This document shows positions 6,099-6,452 of a stretch of DNA of 6,452 nucleotides, piece after piece. The position numbers were made by a program, and so were the translations under genes. Each line of letters begins with the position of its first letter. Within the stretch, counting starts at the first letter, position 1. Origin of the DNA: CAYYWP01 sp964475125. Its GTDB lineage: Bacteria > Desulfobacterota > Binatia > HRBIN30 > CADEER01. Where the stretch lies: the NCBI GenBank assembly GCA_964475125.1, contig CAYYWP010000244.1, forward strand, positions 1-6,452. The letters run 5' to 3'. Under the pieces are notes generated by a model, which was not told the origin of the DNA, did no database searches, and saw only the letters and a list, made by a program, of their open reading frames with translations.

Positions 6099-6240
6099 GG
6101 AACCACAGATGAACACAGATGAACACAGAGCCCAACTCCTGCAGAGGAGATCCGAGCCCATCGTGCGCCGGACGGAGGGGTGATTCCCTCCGTGTTCATC
6201 GGCGGGGTGTCGGCGGGGATCCGTGTTCATCTGTGGTTTC
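6099..6240. repeat. Inverted-repeat element with CCACAGATGAACAC ends (142 bp)
   Basis: The left end, GGAACCACAGATGAACACAG from 6099, and the reverse complement of the right end (6219-6240), GAAACCACAGATGAACACGG, match at 20 of 22 positions over their full 22 nt. A second, inner inverted pair, GATGAACACAGAG (6118-6130) and the complement of 6188-6200, differs at one position. The interior also holds two direct copies of TCGGCGGGG (6199-6207 and 6210-6218). There is no coding sequence. ACCACAGATGAACAC is a motif I recall from intergenic repeats in many environmental bacteria. The element ends about 75 bp before the lipoprotein start. Confidence 0.7.
6172..6193. other. Short hairpin inside the repeat element
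   Basis: ACGGAGGG (6172-6179) and CCCTCCGT (6186-6193) form a perfect 8-bp stem with a 6-nt loop near the middle of the 6099-6240 element. It adds an inner level to the larger inverted repeat. No T-tract follows. Confidence 0.5.
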
Positions 6241-6280
6241 CGAGCCGGGTGGTTTGTAATTTGCCGAATAAAGGGGTCGG

Positions 6281-6295
6281 GTCACAGTCTGTGGC
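6281..6295. promoter_or_regulatory. Small dyad before the lipoprotein gene
   Basis: CACAG (6283-6287) and CTGTG (6289-6293) form a perfect dyad around one base, with a further G-C pair outside. It lies 22 nt before the lipoprotein start and just upstream of its ribosome-binding site. It could be a binding site or chance; I found no convincing -35/-10 pair in 6241-6300, only an AT-rich patch at 6254-6272. Confidence 0.2.
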
Positions 6296-6300
6296 ACAGC

Positions 6301-6306
6301 GGAGGT
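6301..6306 (+). promoter_or_regulatory. Ribosome-binding site of the lipoprotein gene
   Basis: GGAGGT is a near-perfect Shine-Dalgarno sequence 9 nt before the ATG at 6316. It decides that start over the adjacent in-frame TTG at 6313. Confidence 0.8.
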
Positions 6307-6315
6307 ATTGAATTG

Positions 6316-6452
6316 ATGACGTTGCGTAGTGGTTTGGTGTGTGGAGCGGGGCTGGTGGCGATGATGCTGGCAGGCTGCTCGAAGAAGGAAGAGACGGCCC
6401 CGGCGGCGACCCCCGCCCCGGCGGCCAGCCCGCCGCCGCAAGCCGCGGCGGC
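6316..6452 (+). CDS. Outer-membrane-type lipoprotein, 3' end beyond the window
   Basis: The visible 45 residues begin MTLRSGLVCGAGLVAMMLAG and continue with Cys21. The short basic start, hydrophobic stretch and lipobox LAGC are typical of a signal peptidase II substrate, whose Cys21 would be lipid-modified after cleavage. Serine follows the cysteine; the lack of Asp at that place fits outer-membrane sorting under the E. coli Lol rule. The mature start is SKKEE, followed by a low-complexity Ala/Pro linker (TAPAATPAPAASPPP). This resembles many tethered lipoproteins that keep a domain away from the membrane. The functional domain lies outside the window, so no function can be given. A GGAGGT site 9 nt upstream supports the ATG. 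The gene is transcribed away from the paralog operon. Confidence 0.85.
   Translation, partial: MTLRSGLVCGAGLVAMMLAGCSKKEETAPAATPAPAASPPPQAAA

Noticed and set aside
5536..6183. Open frame crossing the divergent intergenic region on the + strand
   Set aside because: It starts antisense within the upstream paralog and reads through the promoter, hairpins and repeat. It has no start signal and no protein-like features.
6254..6272. Promoter for the lipoprotein gene
   Set aside because: TAATTT and AATAAA look like -10 elements, but no acceptable -35 lies at 16-18 nt; only AT-richness remains.

Overview
The window comes from a GC-rich, Gram-negative (diderm) bacterium. The evidence is a full LptD-type outer-membrane protein, a lipoprotein with a lipobox, and Sec signal peptides. 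Secreted proteins with short C-x-x-x-x-PCVSDA-type cysteine inserts, together with several palindromic repeat families in the intergenic DNA, remind me of uncultured deltaproteobacteria-like or Binatota-like metagenome lineages. That assignment is from memory and is weak.

Layout. (1) Positions 1-157 are extremely C/G-rich and hold no credible start codon. The lptD reading frame stays open to the window edge. (2) lptD, + strand, ends at 2470. It encodes an LPS-assembly outer-membrane barrel with an N-terminal OstA/LptA-like domain and two CxC cysteine pairs. (3) The convergent gap 2471-2895 contains no gene. It holds three nested inverted repeats (2490-2732, 2580-2684 and 2612-2655) and then a strong rho-independent terminator serving the minus strand (2835-2872). 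(4) Two tandem paralogous genes lie on the minus strand, 5771-4488 (upstream, 427 aa) and 4431-2896 (downstream, 511 aa). They are 56 bp apart, have nearly identical ribosome-binding leaders, and probably form one operon ending at that terminator. Both encode exported, cysteine-containing proteins of a family I cannot name. (5) The divergent gap 5772-6315 holds a candidate minus-strand promoter, several hairpins and dyads, and a second repeat element built on the CCACAGATGAACAC motif. (6) A + strand lipoprotein gene starts at 6316 and runs off the window end.

How they relate. LptD inserts lipopolysaccharide into the outer leaflet, and the other genes also encode envelope or secreted products, but nothing in the sequence ties them to LPS transport. 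The most novel content is the paralogous pair. They share one scaffold with about five conserved cysteines, while small cysteine-rich cassettes sit at different loops in each copy. The 511-aa copy carries 23 cysteines.
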